Source: Pseudomonadota bacterium
GTDB lineage: Bacteria; Myxococcota_A; UBA796; SXON01
Length of the DNA: 64,000 bases
Assembly (NCBI GenBank): GCA_030684355.1
Contig: JAUXTN010000220.1
Location: 18,992 to 82,991, forward strand
Reading direction: 5' to 3'
Part shown: positions 49,210 to 58,403 of the stretch, piece after piece
Position numbering within the stretch: position 1 is the first letter of the stretch
How the letters are laid out: every line of letters begins with the position of its first letter
Translations under genes and position numbers: made by a program
Notes under the pieces: generated by a model
Databases searched by the model: none
What the model was told of the DNA's origin: nothing
The model's input: only the letters and a program-made list of their open reading frames with translations

Positions 49210-51108
49210 ATGGATCATCCCTACGCCTACGCCGTCGCGCTCGTCGCGATCTCGCTCGCCGTCGCCGCCCTCGAGGCCCTGTTCCCCTGGCGCACCCGGC
49301 AACGTCAGCTCCGTCCGGGGCTCCTCGGCGATCTCGCGCACCTCGTGTTCAACGGGCACATTCTCGGCGTGATCCTGTTCGGCGTCGCGACCACGCACAT
49401 CCTCCCCTCTCTGGACCACGTGCTGGGGCGCGCCGGGTTGACGGAGATGGTCCACCGCGGCGTGGCTCAGGGATGGCCGCTCTCGGTGCAGATCCTCGTG
49501 GCGCTGGTGGCGGTCGACTTCGCCCAGTGGGTCGTGCACAACCTGCTGCACCGCGTGCCCTGGCTGTGGCACTTCCACAAGTGTCACCACAGCATCGTCG
49601 ACGGAGAGATGGACTGGATCGTCTCCTTCCGCTTCCAATGGACCGAGGTAGTCGTCTACCGGACCATCCTCTACTTCCCCCTCGCCTTCTTCGGCTTCGA
49701 CCCGCGCGCCGTCTTCGTGCATGCGGTCCTCGGTACGCTCATCGGCCACCTCAACCACGCAAACCTCGATCTGGACTGGGGCCCGCTCCGCTACGTTCTC
49801 AACAGCCCCCGCATGCACATCTGGCACCACGACTACGAGGGCGACGGGCGCACCACCGTCAACTTCGGCATCATCTTCAGCGCGTGGGACTGGATCTTCG
49901 GTACCGCGCGCATGCCCGCGCACCCGCCCGCGCGCCTCGGCTTCCGGGGCGTCGAGGACTTCCCTACCGACTTTCTCGGTCACGTGGCGTGGCCTCTCCA
50001 GCGCCTCGCCCCCCGCGCGGTCGTCCAGCCGGTGGTCGGCCTGCTCGGCGCGGGGCTGCTCGCGCTCGGCTGGTGGGCGCACGAGCCGCGCGCAAGCGCC
50101 TCTCCTGGCGGGGACGCCGCCGGCATGCAGCTCTTCGGGGAGACGCTCGCGGCCTCGCAGCCCGCGGCCGCTGCGGCGAGCGCCGACTCGCGCACCCCCG
50201 AGGACGCGGATCGAGCCCTCGCGCGCTTCGGCGCCGCCGGGCGCGACGCCGGCTACGTCCACCCCGAGGCGATGGTCGACGTGGGCGAGCTCGCCACGGC
50301 GCTGGGCAGCCCTCGGCTCGTGGTCCTGGACGTGAGGGCCGACGACGACTACGCCGCCGGGCACATCCCCACCGCGCAGCTCGTCCGCCGCGCCGACTAC
50401 GCGAGCGACGTGGACGTTCCGGGGCTCTCCCGCTCGCCGCACGAGCTCGAGGCGGCCCTTCGCCGGTGGGGCGTCGACGCGGACGACGTCGTGGTCGTCC
50501 ATGGCGACGGCAGCGAAGCGTACCGGCTGTGGTGGACGCTCCGCTCGGTCGGCGGGCTGACCACGCGGGTGCTCGACGGTGGGCTCCAGGCATGGAAGGC
50601 CGCTGGGCACGCGGTCGCGGAGGGATCGGGGGTCGCCGTCGAGCCGGGCGCGATCACGCTGGCGCCGCCCGCGGAGCCGGCGACACTGCGATGGGCCGAC
50701 GTGCAGGCGCGCCTCGGCGACGCCGCGCGCATCGTGTACGTCGACGCGCGGACCCCCGCCGAGTTCTCAGGCGCGGAGCAGCATCCGGACGCGGCGCGCG
50801 CCGGCCGCATCCCCGGCGCCGTGCTGCAGCCGTGGACCTCGCTGACCATGGGCGGCGCCGCGGACCCGCGGCTGCGTCCCGTCGGCGCGCTGCGCCACGA
50901 CTTCGAGGCGCTCGGCCTCGCCGACGCGGACGCCGTCGTGACCTACTGCCAGAGCGGGACGCGCTCCTCGGCGACCTGGTTCGCGCTCTGGCAGGCGGGG
51001 TTCGCGGAGGATCGAACCGTCCTCAACTATCAGGGCTCGTGGGCCGACTACAGCCGCACTGCCCTCCCCGTGCAGACGGGCACGCCCGACGGCGGAGACG
51101 AGGGGTGA
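49210..51108 (+). CDS. Fatty-acid-hydroxylase/sterol-desaturase domain fused to tandem rhodanese
   Basis: A 632-residue protein. Residues 1-270 form a membrane hydroxylase of the sterol desaturase family with several TM helices and the diiron histidine boxes VHNLLHRVP, WHFHKCHHSI, HLNHANLD and HIWHHDYEG. A linker leads to two rhodanese domains at about 350-470 and 490-625. The first lacks the catalytic Cys (VVVVHGDGSEAYR). The second has it (VVTYCQSGTRSSATW). The arrangement suggests membrane-linked lipid hydroxylation coupled to sulfane sulfur, but the reaction is unknown. Its stop overlaps the next gene's GTG. Confidence 0.85.
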   Translation: MDHPYAYAVALVAISLAVAALEALFPWRTRQRQLRPGLLGDLAHLVFNGHILGVILFGVATTHILPSLDHVLGRAGLTEMVHRGVAQGWPLSVQILVALVAVDFAQWVVHNLLHRVPWLWHFHKCHHSIVDGEMDWIVSFRFQWTEVVVYRTILYFPLAFFGFDPRAVFVHAVLGTLIGHLNHANLDLDWGPLRYVLNSPRMHIWHHDYEGDGRTTVNFGIIFSAWDWIFGTARMPAHPPARLGFRGVEDFPTDFLGHVAWPLQRLAPRAVVQPVVGLLGAGLLALGWWAHEPRASASPGGDAAGMQLFGETLAASQPAAAAASADSRTPEDADRALARFGAAGRDAGYVHPEAMVDVGELATALGSPRLVVLDVRADDDYAAGHIPTAQLVRRADYASDVDVPGLSRSPHELEAALRRWGVDADDVVVVHGDGSEAYRLWWTLRSVGGLTTRVLDGGLQAWKAAGHAVAEGSGVAVEPGAITLAPPAEPATLRWADVQARLGDAARIVYVDARTPAEFSGAEQHPDAARAGRIPGAVLQPWTSLTMGGAADPRLRPVGALRHDFEALGLADADAVVTYCQSGTRSSATWFALWQAGFAEDRTVLNYQGSWADYSRTALPVQTGTPDGGDEG

Positions 51109-52211
51109 GCGCGCGCTCCGCGCTCACGCGGCGCGACCTGCTGCGAGGGACGCTCGCGGGCGTCGCTGGGGCAGGGCTGGCCTCCGCGGTCGGGAGGGCC
51201 GCGGTCGGGGGGGCTGTGGCCGACGGCACGGGAGGGACCCCGGTGTCCGCGGGGCTCCGAGACGAGCGACCCCGCGGGTTCTCGCTCGGGCTCTTCGCCA
51301 GCGATCCGACGTGGGACTACGGTGGCATGCTCGCGGAGATCGCGGCTCGTGGCGCGAGCGACGTGTTGCTCGTCGTCGCGTGGTACCAGGACGACGAACG
51401 GGCGACCGCTATCACGCCGGAGCCTGGCCGGTCCCCCGCCGACGCGACTGTGCGTCGCGCGCTCCGGCAGGCGCGGGACCTCGGGCTGCGCACCGCGCTC
51501 ATGCCGATCGTGCGGCTCCGGCACGAGGGGCCCGGCCGGTGGCGGGGAGCCATCGCCCCCGCCGCGGGGGTGGACGCGTGGTTCGCGGAGTACGGGCACT
51601 TCGCCCTCGGAATGGCGCGGATCGCGGACGAGAGCGGCGCCGCGCGCTTCGCGGTCGGCAGCGAGCTTGTCTCCCTTGAGGCCGCGGAGGGGGGCTGGCG
51701 GCGCCTCGTCGGGGAGGCCCGGGCCCGGTTCGGGGGGCGCCTCCTCTACTCCGCGAACTGGGACCACGCGGACGCGCTCCCCTTCGCTGACGCACTCGAC
51801 GAGGTGGGCGTCAACGCGTACTTCCCCCTCGCGGTCGACGCGGTGCAGCCGTCCCCGGCGGCCTTGCGCGCGGCGTGGCGAGGGCCCCGCCGTACCCTCA
51901 CCGACCTCAAGCGACGACACGGCAAGCCGCTCGTCGTCACCGAGGTGGGCTACCCCGCGCGCCGCGGCGCCGCCCGCGCGCCCTGGCGCATCGACCCCGC
52001 CGCACCGATCGACGCCGCGCTCCAGGCGGACCTGCTCGACGCCGCGTGCGAGGCCCTGAGCGACCCCGCCGTCGCGGACGGGTTGTTCGTGTGGAACTGG
52101 TTTGGATACGGGGGGCCGTCCGACGGGGGGTATTCTCCCCGCGGCAAGCCCGGGGCGGCGCGGGTGGAGAGCTGGCTGCGCCGCATGGGCGGAGAGGGAC
52201 GGCAGGCATGA
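51105..52211 (+). CDS. Tat-exported TIM-barrel glycosidase-like protein (GH113-like)
   Basis: A 368-residue protein starting at GTG 51105, with a twin-arginine signal (TRRDLLRGTLAGVAGAGLA). The barrel has VLLVVAWYQDDERATAI, RTALMPIVRLRHEG, AVGSELVSLE (possible acid/base Glu) and LVVTEVGYPARRG (possible nucleophile Glu), with LFVWNWFGYGG near the end. This matches the GH113/GTA-TIM-barrel style. The substrate is unknown. Overlaps of 4 nt with both neighbours mean it is part of the sulfur-linked operon, which is unexpected for a glycosidase. Confidence 0.75.
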   Translation: MSARSALTRRDLLRGTLAGVAGAGLASAVGRAAVGGAVADGTGGTPVSAGLRDERPRGFSLGLFASDPTWDYGGMLAEIAARGASDVLLVVAWYQDDERATAITPEPGRSPADATVRRALRQARDLGLRTALMPIVRLRHEGPGRWRGAIAPAAGVDAWFAEYGHFALGMARIADESGAARFAVGSELVSLEAAEGGWRRLVGEARARFGGRLLYSANWDHADALPFADALDEVGVNAYFPLAVDAVQPSPAALRAAWRGPRRTLTDLKRRHGKPLVVTEVGYPARRGAARAPWRIDPAAPIDAALQADLLDAACEALSDPAVADGLFVWNWFGYGGPSDGGYSPRGKPGAARVESWLRRMGGEGRQA

Positions 52212-52894
52212 ACGCGGGTGAGGCCCTGCAAATCAAGGACGAGTCCGTAGCGCGGCTCGCGCAGGCGTTCACGAACCCCGTGCGCCTGCAGATCATCGGC
52301 ATCCTCGACCAGGGCGAGGCCTCGGTGGAGGTCCTCGCCGCGAAGACCGGCCAGAGCGGCGCCAATACGAGCGCCCAGCTCCGCCAGCTCGCGGCCGCGC
52401 ACGTCGTCGTCGCGCGGCGGGAGGGGCGCCACATCCACTACCGCCTCGCCAGCCCCGGGGTCCGGCGCCTCTGGAAGGCGTTGCAGGAGGAGGCGGCCGC
52501 CGCCTCGCCCGACATGCGCGAGCTCGTCCGGGACTGGTTCGGGCCGCTCGACCCGATCGACGTCACTCAGGCGCGCGCGCTGCTGGAACGGGTCCGGGCA
52601 GGCGACGTCGCGCTGATCGACGCGCGGCCTGCGGACGAGCACGCCGCAGGGCACATCCCCGGCGCGCGCAACGTCCCCGCCGACGCGCTGGAGGGCGCCC
52701 TCGACACGCTGCCCCCCGGGCGACCCGTCGTCGTCTACTGCCGTGGCCGCTACTGCGTGCGCGCCGCCGACTTCGTGCGGCGGTTGCGGGCCCGGGGCGT
52801 GGACGTTCGGAACCTGTCCATGGGACTCGCCGACTGGGAGGCCGCTGGCCTGCCGGTGACACGCGCGGAGCCGTTCGCGCGCGACTCGGGGTAG
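52208..52894 (+). CDS. ArsR-family regulator fused to rhodanese
   Basis: A 228-residue protein. Residues 10-100 are an ArsR winged helix (LAQAFTNPVRLQIIGILDQGE, GQSGANTSAQLRQLAAAHVV, RREGRHIHYRL). It has no Cys, so it cannot sense through the two-Cys mechanism of SqrR/BigR. Residues 120-220 are a rhodanese domain with ALIDARPADEHAAGHIPGA and the loop VYCRGRYCV (Cys178, Cys183). The rhodanese Cys pair is the likely sulfane-sulfur or redox sensor. It ends the operon that begins at the 30-bp palindrome and probably autoregulates. Confidence 0.88.
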   Translation: MNAGEALQIKDESVARLAQAFTNPVRLQIIGILDQGEASVEVLAAKTGQSGANTSAQLRQLAAAHVVVARREGRHIHYRLASPGVRRLWKALQEEAAAASPDMRELVRDWFGPLDPIDVTQARALLERVRAGDVALIDARPADEHAAGHIPGARNVPADALEGALDTLPPGRPVVVYCRGRYCVRAADFVRRLRARGVDVRNLSMGLADWEAAGLPVTRAEPFARDSG

Positions 52895-52938
52895 GCAGGC
52901 ACGGATCGGCGCGACGCCCACGACGCACCGCCGCCGGG

Positions 52939-53478
52939 CTACCCCTGTGACTCGGCCGCGATCTTCTCCTCGGCCGGGCTCCGCCCCTCGTGGGGACACC
53001 ACTCGCAGCTCTGGCGGGCGCATTCGGGGCGGGACTCCCGGCGGACGAGCATGACCGGTACGTGCGCCCTGTGGGCCACCCCTTCGGCGACGCTCCCCAG
53101 GACAATCCGCGCCAGCCCGGTGCGGCCGTGCGTGCCGATGACGATCAGGTCGGCCGCGAGCGCGTCGGCCGCGGCGAGGATCGTGGGTACGACCGACCCG
53201 ACTTTCACCTCGATGTCCGCGGTGGCCCCGACCTCGCGCGCCGCCCCGGCGAAGGACGCGAGCTGCTCGCGGGCGTCGGCGGTGAGGTAGTCGGCCGCCG
53301 TCTGGGCGACCCCGTCGGGGCGGACGTGCGCGTCCGCGGCGAGGTCGGCAGGCAGCTCGGAGACGTGCAGCACGACCAGCCGGGCGCCCAGGCGGGCCGC
53401 GAGCGCGGCCGCCTGCCGGGTGACGAGCAGCGAGCAGGTGGAGAAGTCGACGGGGACGAGAATCGTACGGATGTTCAT
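52939..53478 (-). CDS. Universal stress protein with Cys-containing tail
   Basis: A 179-residue UspA: ILVPVDFSTCSLLVTRQAAALA, LVVLHVSELPADL, and ATP loop IVIGTHGRTGLARIVLGSVAE. The C-terminal extension RPECARQSCEWCPHEG adds three Cys in a C-x4-C-x2-C spacing, which may bind metal. Its ATG overlaps the copper ATPase stop, so it is the last gene of the rhodanese-cco operon. Confidence 0.88.
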   Translation of the reverse strand: MNIRTILVPVDFSTCSLLVTRQAAALAARLGARLVVLHVSELPADLAADAHVRPDGVAQTAADYLTADAREQLASFAGAAREVGATADIEVKVGSVVPTILAAADALAADLIVIGTHGRTGLARIVLGSVAEGVAHRAHVPVMLVRRESRPECARQSCEWCPHEGRSPAEEKIAAESQG

Positions 53479-55625
53479 GAGGACTCCAGGGACGTCTTGG
53501 TTGTCGCAAGCGGTGTGCCAGCGGCGCGGAGCAGGCGCGCGGCGTTGAAGGTCACGGTGAGGGAGCTCGCGGTCATCGCCGCGGCCGCGACGAGCGGGGT
53601 GGCCAGCCCCAGCGCCGCGAAGGGGATGGCGACGACGTTGTAGACGAGCGCCCACGCGAGGTTCTGTCGGATGACGCGCCGCGCCGCGCGCGCCAGGATC
53701 AGCGCGTCGGGGAGGGTCGCCAGCCCGTCGCGCAGGAGGAGCACGCCCGCTGAGGCGGCGGCAACGTCGACCGCGCCGGCGGGCGCCACCCCGACCCACG
53801 CGGCGCTCTGCGCGATGGCGTCGTTGATGCCGTCCCCGACGAAGGCGACGCGCTGGCCCGCGCGCATGGCGGACTCGATCGCGGCCGCCTTGTCCTCGGG
53901 CGACAGGCCGCCGTCGGCGTCCGGGATCGCGAGCGCGTCGGCCACCTCGCGGACCCTGCGGCTGCCGTCGCCGGACAGGACGCGCACGCCCAGCCCGAGC
54001 GCCTGGAGCCGCGCCACGGTCGCGCCCGCGTCGGGGAGGACCCGATCCGAGAGGGTGAAGCGGGCGACGAGCACGCCGTCTCGCCCCAGGTCGACCTCGG
54101 GCTCGTCCGAACGCGCGGCCGCCGCCGCCCACCCCGGGCGACCGAGGCGCCACCGCCGCCCCTCGATCTCCGCCTCGACGCCGTCGCCGGGGACGATCCA
54201 GGCGCCCGCGGCCGGCATCACCCCTGGGTGCTGCCGCGCGACGGCGCGGGCTACCGGGTGCGGGGACGCGGCCGCGAGCGCGGCGCCCCGCGCCAACACC
54301 GCCGCAGCCGCCTCCCCCTCCGCGAGCGCGACGTGGCGCACGGAGAGCGCCCCCTCGGTGAGCGTCCCGGTCTTGTCGAACCACACGGCGGTCGCGGTCG
54401 CGAGCCGATCGAGCGCGTCCGCGTCGCGGAAGACCACGCCGCGCTCGGCGGCGGTGCCGGCGGCGGCTGCGACCGCAACGGGCGCGGCGAGCGTGAGCGC
54501 GCAGGGGCAGGTCACGACGATGACGGTCGCGGCGGCCACGAGCGCGTCGGCGACGCTCCCGCCGTGCGCGAGCTGCCAGCCCCCCGTCGCCACGGCCACC
54601 GTGCCGATCACCGGCACGAGCACCGTCGCGACCCGATCGGCCAGCCGCACCACGTCCGGCCGCCGCGCGAGCGCGCGCTCGACCGCCGCGGCGATGGTGT
54701 CGATGCGGCGCCGCCCCTCGGCCGCCACGGTCTCGACGACCAGCGCGCCCTCGCCGTTGAGCGTGCCCGCCTCGACGAGGGAGCCCGGGCCGACGACCTC
54801 GGGCGTGGGCTCGCCCGTGAGCAGCGCGCGATCCACGGCCGAACGCCCCGTACGCACGACGCCATCCACCGGGATCCGCGTCGCGGGCAGCACGTGGACC
54901 CGATCGCCCACGCGCAGGGCCGACGCGCCGACCTCCTCCACGCCGCCGCGGCCGTCCTCCCGCGTCGCGCGCGCCGGCGCGAGGGTGAGCAGCGCGCGCA
55001 CCGCGCTCGTGGCCCGCCGCCGCACCCGCCCCTCGATGACCCGCCCGCCGACGTGCAGCCCGACGAGCATCGCCGCGGTGTCGAACCACACCTCGGTCCG
55101 ACCGTCGAACACCGCGAGCCACGACGCGAGCCACGTGAGCGCCGCGCCGAGCCCCACGAGGCCGTCCACCCCGAAGCTCCCGCTCCGTATCGAGGCGGCC
55201 GTGGCGCGCAGCAGCGGCGCGCCCGCCCAGAGCACGGCCGGGGCGGAGAGCAGCCCCGCCGCGACCCCGAGCGGCGTCACGAGCTCCGCGGGGACCCCCG
55301 CCGACGCGAGCGCGATCCCCACCATCATGCTCTGCATGCCGAACGCGGCCGCGACGGCGGCCCGGATGAGGTCGGTGCGCGTGCCGGCCTCGGCCCCGTC
55401 GTTCGCCCCGGGCGCCGCGACCGGCTCGGCGCCGAACCCCGCCCGGACCACCGAGGCGCGGATGGCCTCCTCGGTGGCCGAGCCCTCGAAGGTCAGCATC
55501 CCGGTGGCGAAGTCGACCCGCGCCAGCTCGACGCCGTCGACGCGCCCGACCACCCGCTCGAGGCGGCTGGCGCACGCCGCGCAGGTCATGCCCGACACGG
55601 TCCAGCGCGCCGGGCACGCCGTCAC
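53475..55625 (-). CDS. ccoI: Copper-transporting P1B-type ATPase (CcoI/FixI-like)
   Basis: A 716-residue copper exporter. N-terminal metal-binding domain with SGMTCAACASRLERVV, eight predicted TM helices, TVIVVTCPCALTLA (CPC transport motif), phosphorylation site FDKTGTLTEG, HP motif SPHPVARA and GDGINDAIAQ. Directly downstream of ccoNOP this fits CcoI, which supplies copper to the CcoN active site in the periplasm. Start GTG 55625 overlaps the ccoP stop (GTGA). Confidence 0.92.
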   Translation of the reverse strand: MTACPARWTVSGMTCAACASRLERVVGRVDGVELARVDFATGMLTFEGSATEEAIRASVVRAGFGAEPVAAPGANDGAEAGTRTDLIRAAVAAAFGMQSMMVGIALASAGVPAELVTPLGVAAGLLSAPAVLWAGAPLLRATAASIRSGSFGVDGLVGLGAALTWLASWLAVFDGRTEVWFDTAAMLVGLHVGGRVIEGRVRRRATSAVRALLTLAPARATREDGRGGVEEVGASALRVGDRVHVLPATRIPVDGVVRTGRSAVDRALLTGEPTPEVVGPGSLVEAGTLNGEGALVVETVAAEGRRRIDTIAAAVERALARRPDVVRLADRVATVLVPVIGTVAVATGGWQLAHGGSVADALVAAATVIVVTCPCALTLAAPVAVAAAAGTAAERGVVFRDADALDRLATATAVWFDKTGTLTEGALSVRHVALAEGEAAAAVLARGAALAAASPHPVARAVARQHPGVMPAAGAWIVPGDGVEAEIEGRRWRLGRPGWAAAAARSDEPEVDLGRDGVLVARFTLSDRVLPDAGATVARLQALGLGVRVLSGDGSRRVREVADALAIPDADGGLSPEDKAAAIESAMRAGQRVAFVGDGINDAIAQSAAWVGVAPAGAVDVAAASAGVLLLRDGLATLPDALILARAARRVIRQNLAWALVYNVVAIPFAALGLATPLVAAAAMTASSLTVTFNAARLLRAAGTPLATTKTSLESS

Positions 55626-56188
55626 GGGGCCTTCAGTTCGGCGGCGGTCCACGCGCCCTTCCGTCCGGCGGTGGCGGCGCGCACCTCGGCGACCTGAGCC
55701 TCGGTCACGGGCCCGGCGGCGTTGCCGAAGCTGCCGCGCACGTGGGTGACCACCGCCGCGATCTCGGCGTCCGAGAGCTGGGCCGCGAAGGCCGGCATCA
55801 CGCCCTGGTAGGGGGTGCCGAGCACGTCGATCGGGCCCTGGAGCCCGTGGAGGACCAGGCGGATCGGCACCCCGGCGTCGCCGGTGGGCCACGGCGAGCC
55901 CGCCAACGGGGGGAAGGCGCCCGCGATTCCCTTCCCGTCCGCCTGGTGGCACGCCGCGCAGCGGGTGCCGTAGACGGCGGCCCCGTCGACCGCTGCCCCG
56001 GCCACGGCCGGCACCGGCGCCGTCCGCATGTCGCCCCCGATCTCGTCGGGACTGCCGGTGTACAGCAGGAAGTAGGCGAAGCCCCAGACGACGAGGGCGA
56101 CGATGGAGAACCACACGAACTTCGGCACGGGCTCGGCGCCCTCCACGGGCTCCTCCTTCTCGCGCAACTCGGGGATGTTCGGGCTCAC
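55622..56188 (-). CDS. ccoP: CcoP-like cbb3 oxidase subunit with a single heme
   Basis: A 188-residue protein with one TM helix (FVWFSIVALVVWGFAYFLLY) and one cytochrome c domain: CAACHQADGKGIAGAFPPLAG, with axial Met in QGVMPAF. Standard CcoP has two CxxCH, so this is a monoheme form. Start GTG 56188 has GGAGGTG upstream and overlaps the ccoO stop. Confidence 0.85.
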   Translation of the reverse strand: MSPNIPELREKEEPVEGAEPVPKFVWFSIVALVVWGFAYFLLYTGSPDEIGGDMRTAPVPAVAGAAVDGAAVYGTRCAACHQADGKGIAGAFPPLAGSPWPTGDAGVPIRLVLHGLQGPIDVLGTPYQGVMPAFAAQLSDAEIAAVVTHVRGSFGNAAGPVTEAQVAEVRAATAGRKGAWTAAELKAP

Positions 56189-56802
56189 GGCGCACCTCCG
56201 ACGGCGGCGGGCTCGGCCTTGCTCCGCAGCGGCAGGTCGCGCGCCGGGTAGGTGTGGTCCAGGCCCGCGAGGTAGGCGGCGAGCGCCAGCGCCTCCGGAC
56301 GGGCCACGACGACCCCCGTGGCCGGCCCCCACGGCGCGGGGACGGTGACGACGCGGTCATCGGGACCGGCGGCGTCCTTCACCTCGAAGAGGAAGGGGTA
56401 CGACGGCATGATGCTCCACGACACGACGGCGCGGGGCTGGAACAGGTGGACCAGGTGCCAGTCCACGCTCGGCTGGCGCGCGCCGATGTTGAACAGGTCC
56501 GGACCCGTGCGCATGGTGCCGAGCTGGTGCGGCGAGTCGTAGACGTAGTCGCCCGCGGTGCTCGCGCGCCCCCAGCCGCGCTCCGCGTCCGGCGCGTACG
56601 ACGGATCGCGGGGCTGTTGGCTGTGGCAGTAGGCGCAGCCGAGGTCAACGTAGGTGGCGCGGCCCGTCGCCTGCTCGGGGGTGTACGGCGTCAGGCCGGG
56701 CTCGGGCGGATGGTCCTCGTAGAGGAGCCAGGGCACGCCGACGAGGACGACGCCGGCGAGGGCGAGGATGGCGACCGGCTCGACGAACAGGGTGCGGATC
56801 AT
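56185..56802 (-). CDS. ccoO: CcoO, monoheme cytochrome c subunit of cbb3 oxidase
   Basis: A 205-residue protein with an N-terminal TM helix (PVAILALAGVVLVGVPWLL) and the CcoO block: TGRATYVDLGCAYCHSQQPRDP (heme in CAYCH), GTMRTGPDLFNIGARQPSVDWHLVHLF, and SIMPSYPFLF with axial Met. It passes electrons to CcoN. It overlaps ccoN by ATGA. Confidence 0.92.
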   Translation of the reverse strand: MIRTLFVEPVAILALAGVVLVGVPWLLYEDHPPEPGLTPYTPEQATGRATYVDLGCAYCHSQQPRDPSYAPDAERGWGRASTAGDYVYDSPHQLGTMRTGPDLFNIGARQPSVDWHLVHLFQPRAVVSWSIMPSYPFLFEVKDAAGPDDRVVTVPAPWGPATGVVVARPEALALAAYLAGLDHTYPARDLPLRSKAEPAAVGGAP

Positions 56803-58400
56803 GCGACCTCGCTCAGGTTGGCGCGGAGGGCAGCGGCGGGAGCGCGGCCAAAGACCATCCACGCCACGTGTACGGCGTAGACGAGGTGGGCGATGGTCAT
56901 GATCGTCCCCGCGACCGTACGCGACCACAGGTAGGGGAGGGTCACCGTGACCGACTGCTCGAACGGCACCGACCCGTCGAGCATGGCCCGTCCCTGGAGC
57001 CACCCGCCGATGGAGAGCCCGACGAAGTACAACAGGATCCCCACCATCGACAGCCAGAAGTGCACGTTGATCCACGCCGGGCGCGGCCACTCCCGGCCGA
57101 GCAGGCGCGGCAGCAGGAAGTAGCTGGCGCCGAACAGGATCAACGACGCGAAGCCGTAGGCGCCGAAGTGGGCGTGCGCCACGGTGAAGTGGGTGAAGTG
57201 GGTCGTCTGGTTGACCGTGCGGAGCGCCTGGAGCGAGCCCTGTCCCGAGGTGAGCGTGTAGGCCATCGCCCCGGCGACGATGAACTTGAGCGTCGGCGAG
57301 TCCCGCAGGACGCCGAAGTGCCCCCGCATGGTGAAGTGGTGGTTCACCGCCACGGCGATCACCGGCACGAACATCATCATGCTGGAGACGGTGGAGACGG
57401 TGACGAGCCAGGTGGGGACGGGGCCGCCGATGAGGTGGTGGATGCCGACGTGGCTGTAGAAGAGGGCGAGGCCCCAGAAGCCGAGGAGCGACAGCCCATA
57501 GGAGTGGATGGGCCGGCCGATGATCTTCGGGATGAGGTAGTACGCAGCGGCCAGCGAGATCGGGGTGAACCAGAGCCCGAGCACGTTGTGGGCGAACCAC
57601 CAGTTGGCGGCGGCCTGCTCGACCCCGAAGTGGACGCCCGGCGCGTTCGCGACGAGGAACAGGAACGGGAACCAGAGGAACGCGGCGATGATGTACCAGA
57701 CGGACACGTAGAGGTGCCGGGCCCCGCTCGCCCGGATCGTCAGGATGAGCGGGATCCCGGCGAGCGCGCCGCCGACGACGAGGAGGGAGTCGATCTGCCA
57801 GGGGAACTCGAGCCACTCGATCCCCTCGGTCCAGCCGCCGAGGAGCGCGAGGAACCCGGCCGTGACGCCCACGTTCCAGAAGATGGCGCCGGCGACGGCC
57901 CAGGCGCCCCCCACGAGCGGGTGCCGCACCAGGCGCGGGATGAGCCACAACGACACCGCGACGCCGGCCATCGACAGCCACCCGTACGCGACGAGGTTGA
58001 GGTGAACCGGGCGCAGCCGGCCGAAGGTGAGCGCGGCATCCGACGCGAGGAAGTCGGGGAGGTTGAACTTCAGGGCCGTGAGCAGGCCGAAGATGGACCC
58101 GAGGTTGAGCCAGAACACCGCGCTGACGAGGAAGGCGAGTACCGGCCACTTCGAGCTCTGGTCCGCGACCGCCCGGTGGGCGAGCTCGGTCTGGTAGTCG
58201 AGGTCGTCGGGGAGGGCGTGATCCTCGGCGGCGGGACGGGCAGGGTCCTCCGACACCCCGAACTCGCGCGGATGGAAGATCATCCGGGCCGCGGCGAGGC
58301 CGCCGAACTGATCGCGGGCGACCGCGCGGATCAGCATGACCAACGCCGCGATCTCGATGAGGAAGCTGGCGGCGAAGAGGATGGCGAAGGAGCGATCCAT
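56799..58400 (-). CDS. ccoN: CcoN catalytic subunit of cbb3 oxidase with N-terminal CcoS-like fusion
   Basis: A 533-residue heme-copper oxidase, about 60 longer than typical CcoN. Residues 1-45 (FLIEIAALVMLIRAVARDQFGGLAAARMIF in pieces) look like the assembly protein CcoS, with its hydrophobic helix and the QF-x-D/G-L...R-I-L-F signature. The rest is CcoN: LRPVHLNLVAYGWLSMA, NWWFAHNVLGLWFTP, YSHVGIHHLIGGPVPTW, AVNHHFTMRG and VAHAHFGAYGF with heme and copper histidines. It reduces O2 at very low concentration. Confidence 0.92.
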   Translation of the reverse strand: MDRSFAILFAASFLIEIAALVMLIRAVARDQFGGLAAARMIFHPREFGVSEDPARPAAEDHALPDDLDYQTELAHRAVADQSSKWPVLAFLVSAVFWLNLGSIFGLLTALKFNLPDFLASDAALTFGRLRPVHLNLVAYGWLSMAGVAVSLWLIPRLVRHPLVGGAWAVAGAIFWNVGVTAGFLALLGGWTEGIEWLEFPWQIDSLLVVGGALAGIPLILTIRASGARHLYVSVWYIIAAFLWFPFLFLVANAPGVHFGVEQAAANWWFAHNVLGLWFTPISLAAAYYLIPKIIGRPIHSYGLSLLGFWGLALFYSHVGIHHLIGGPVPTWLVTVSTVSSMMMFVPVIAVAVNHHFTMRGHFGVLRDSPTLKFIVAGAMAYTLTSGQGSLQALRTVNQTTHFTHFTVAHAHFGAYGFASLILFGASYFLLPRLLGREWPRPAWINVHFWLSMVGILLYFVGLSIGGWLQGRAMLDGSVPFEQSVTVTLPYLWSRTVAGTIMTIAHLVYAVHVAWMVFGRAPAAALRANLSEVA

Positions 58401-58403
58401 GGT

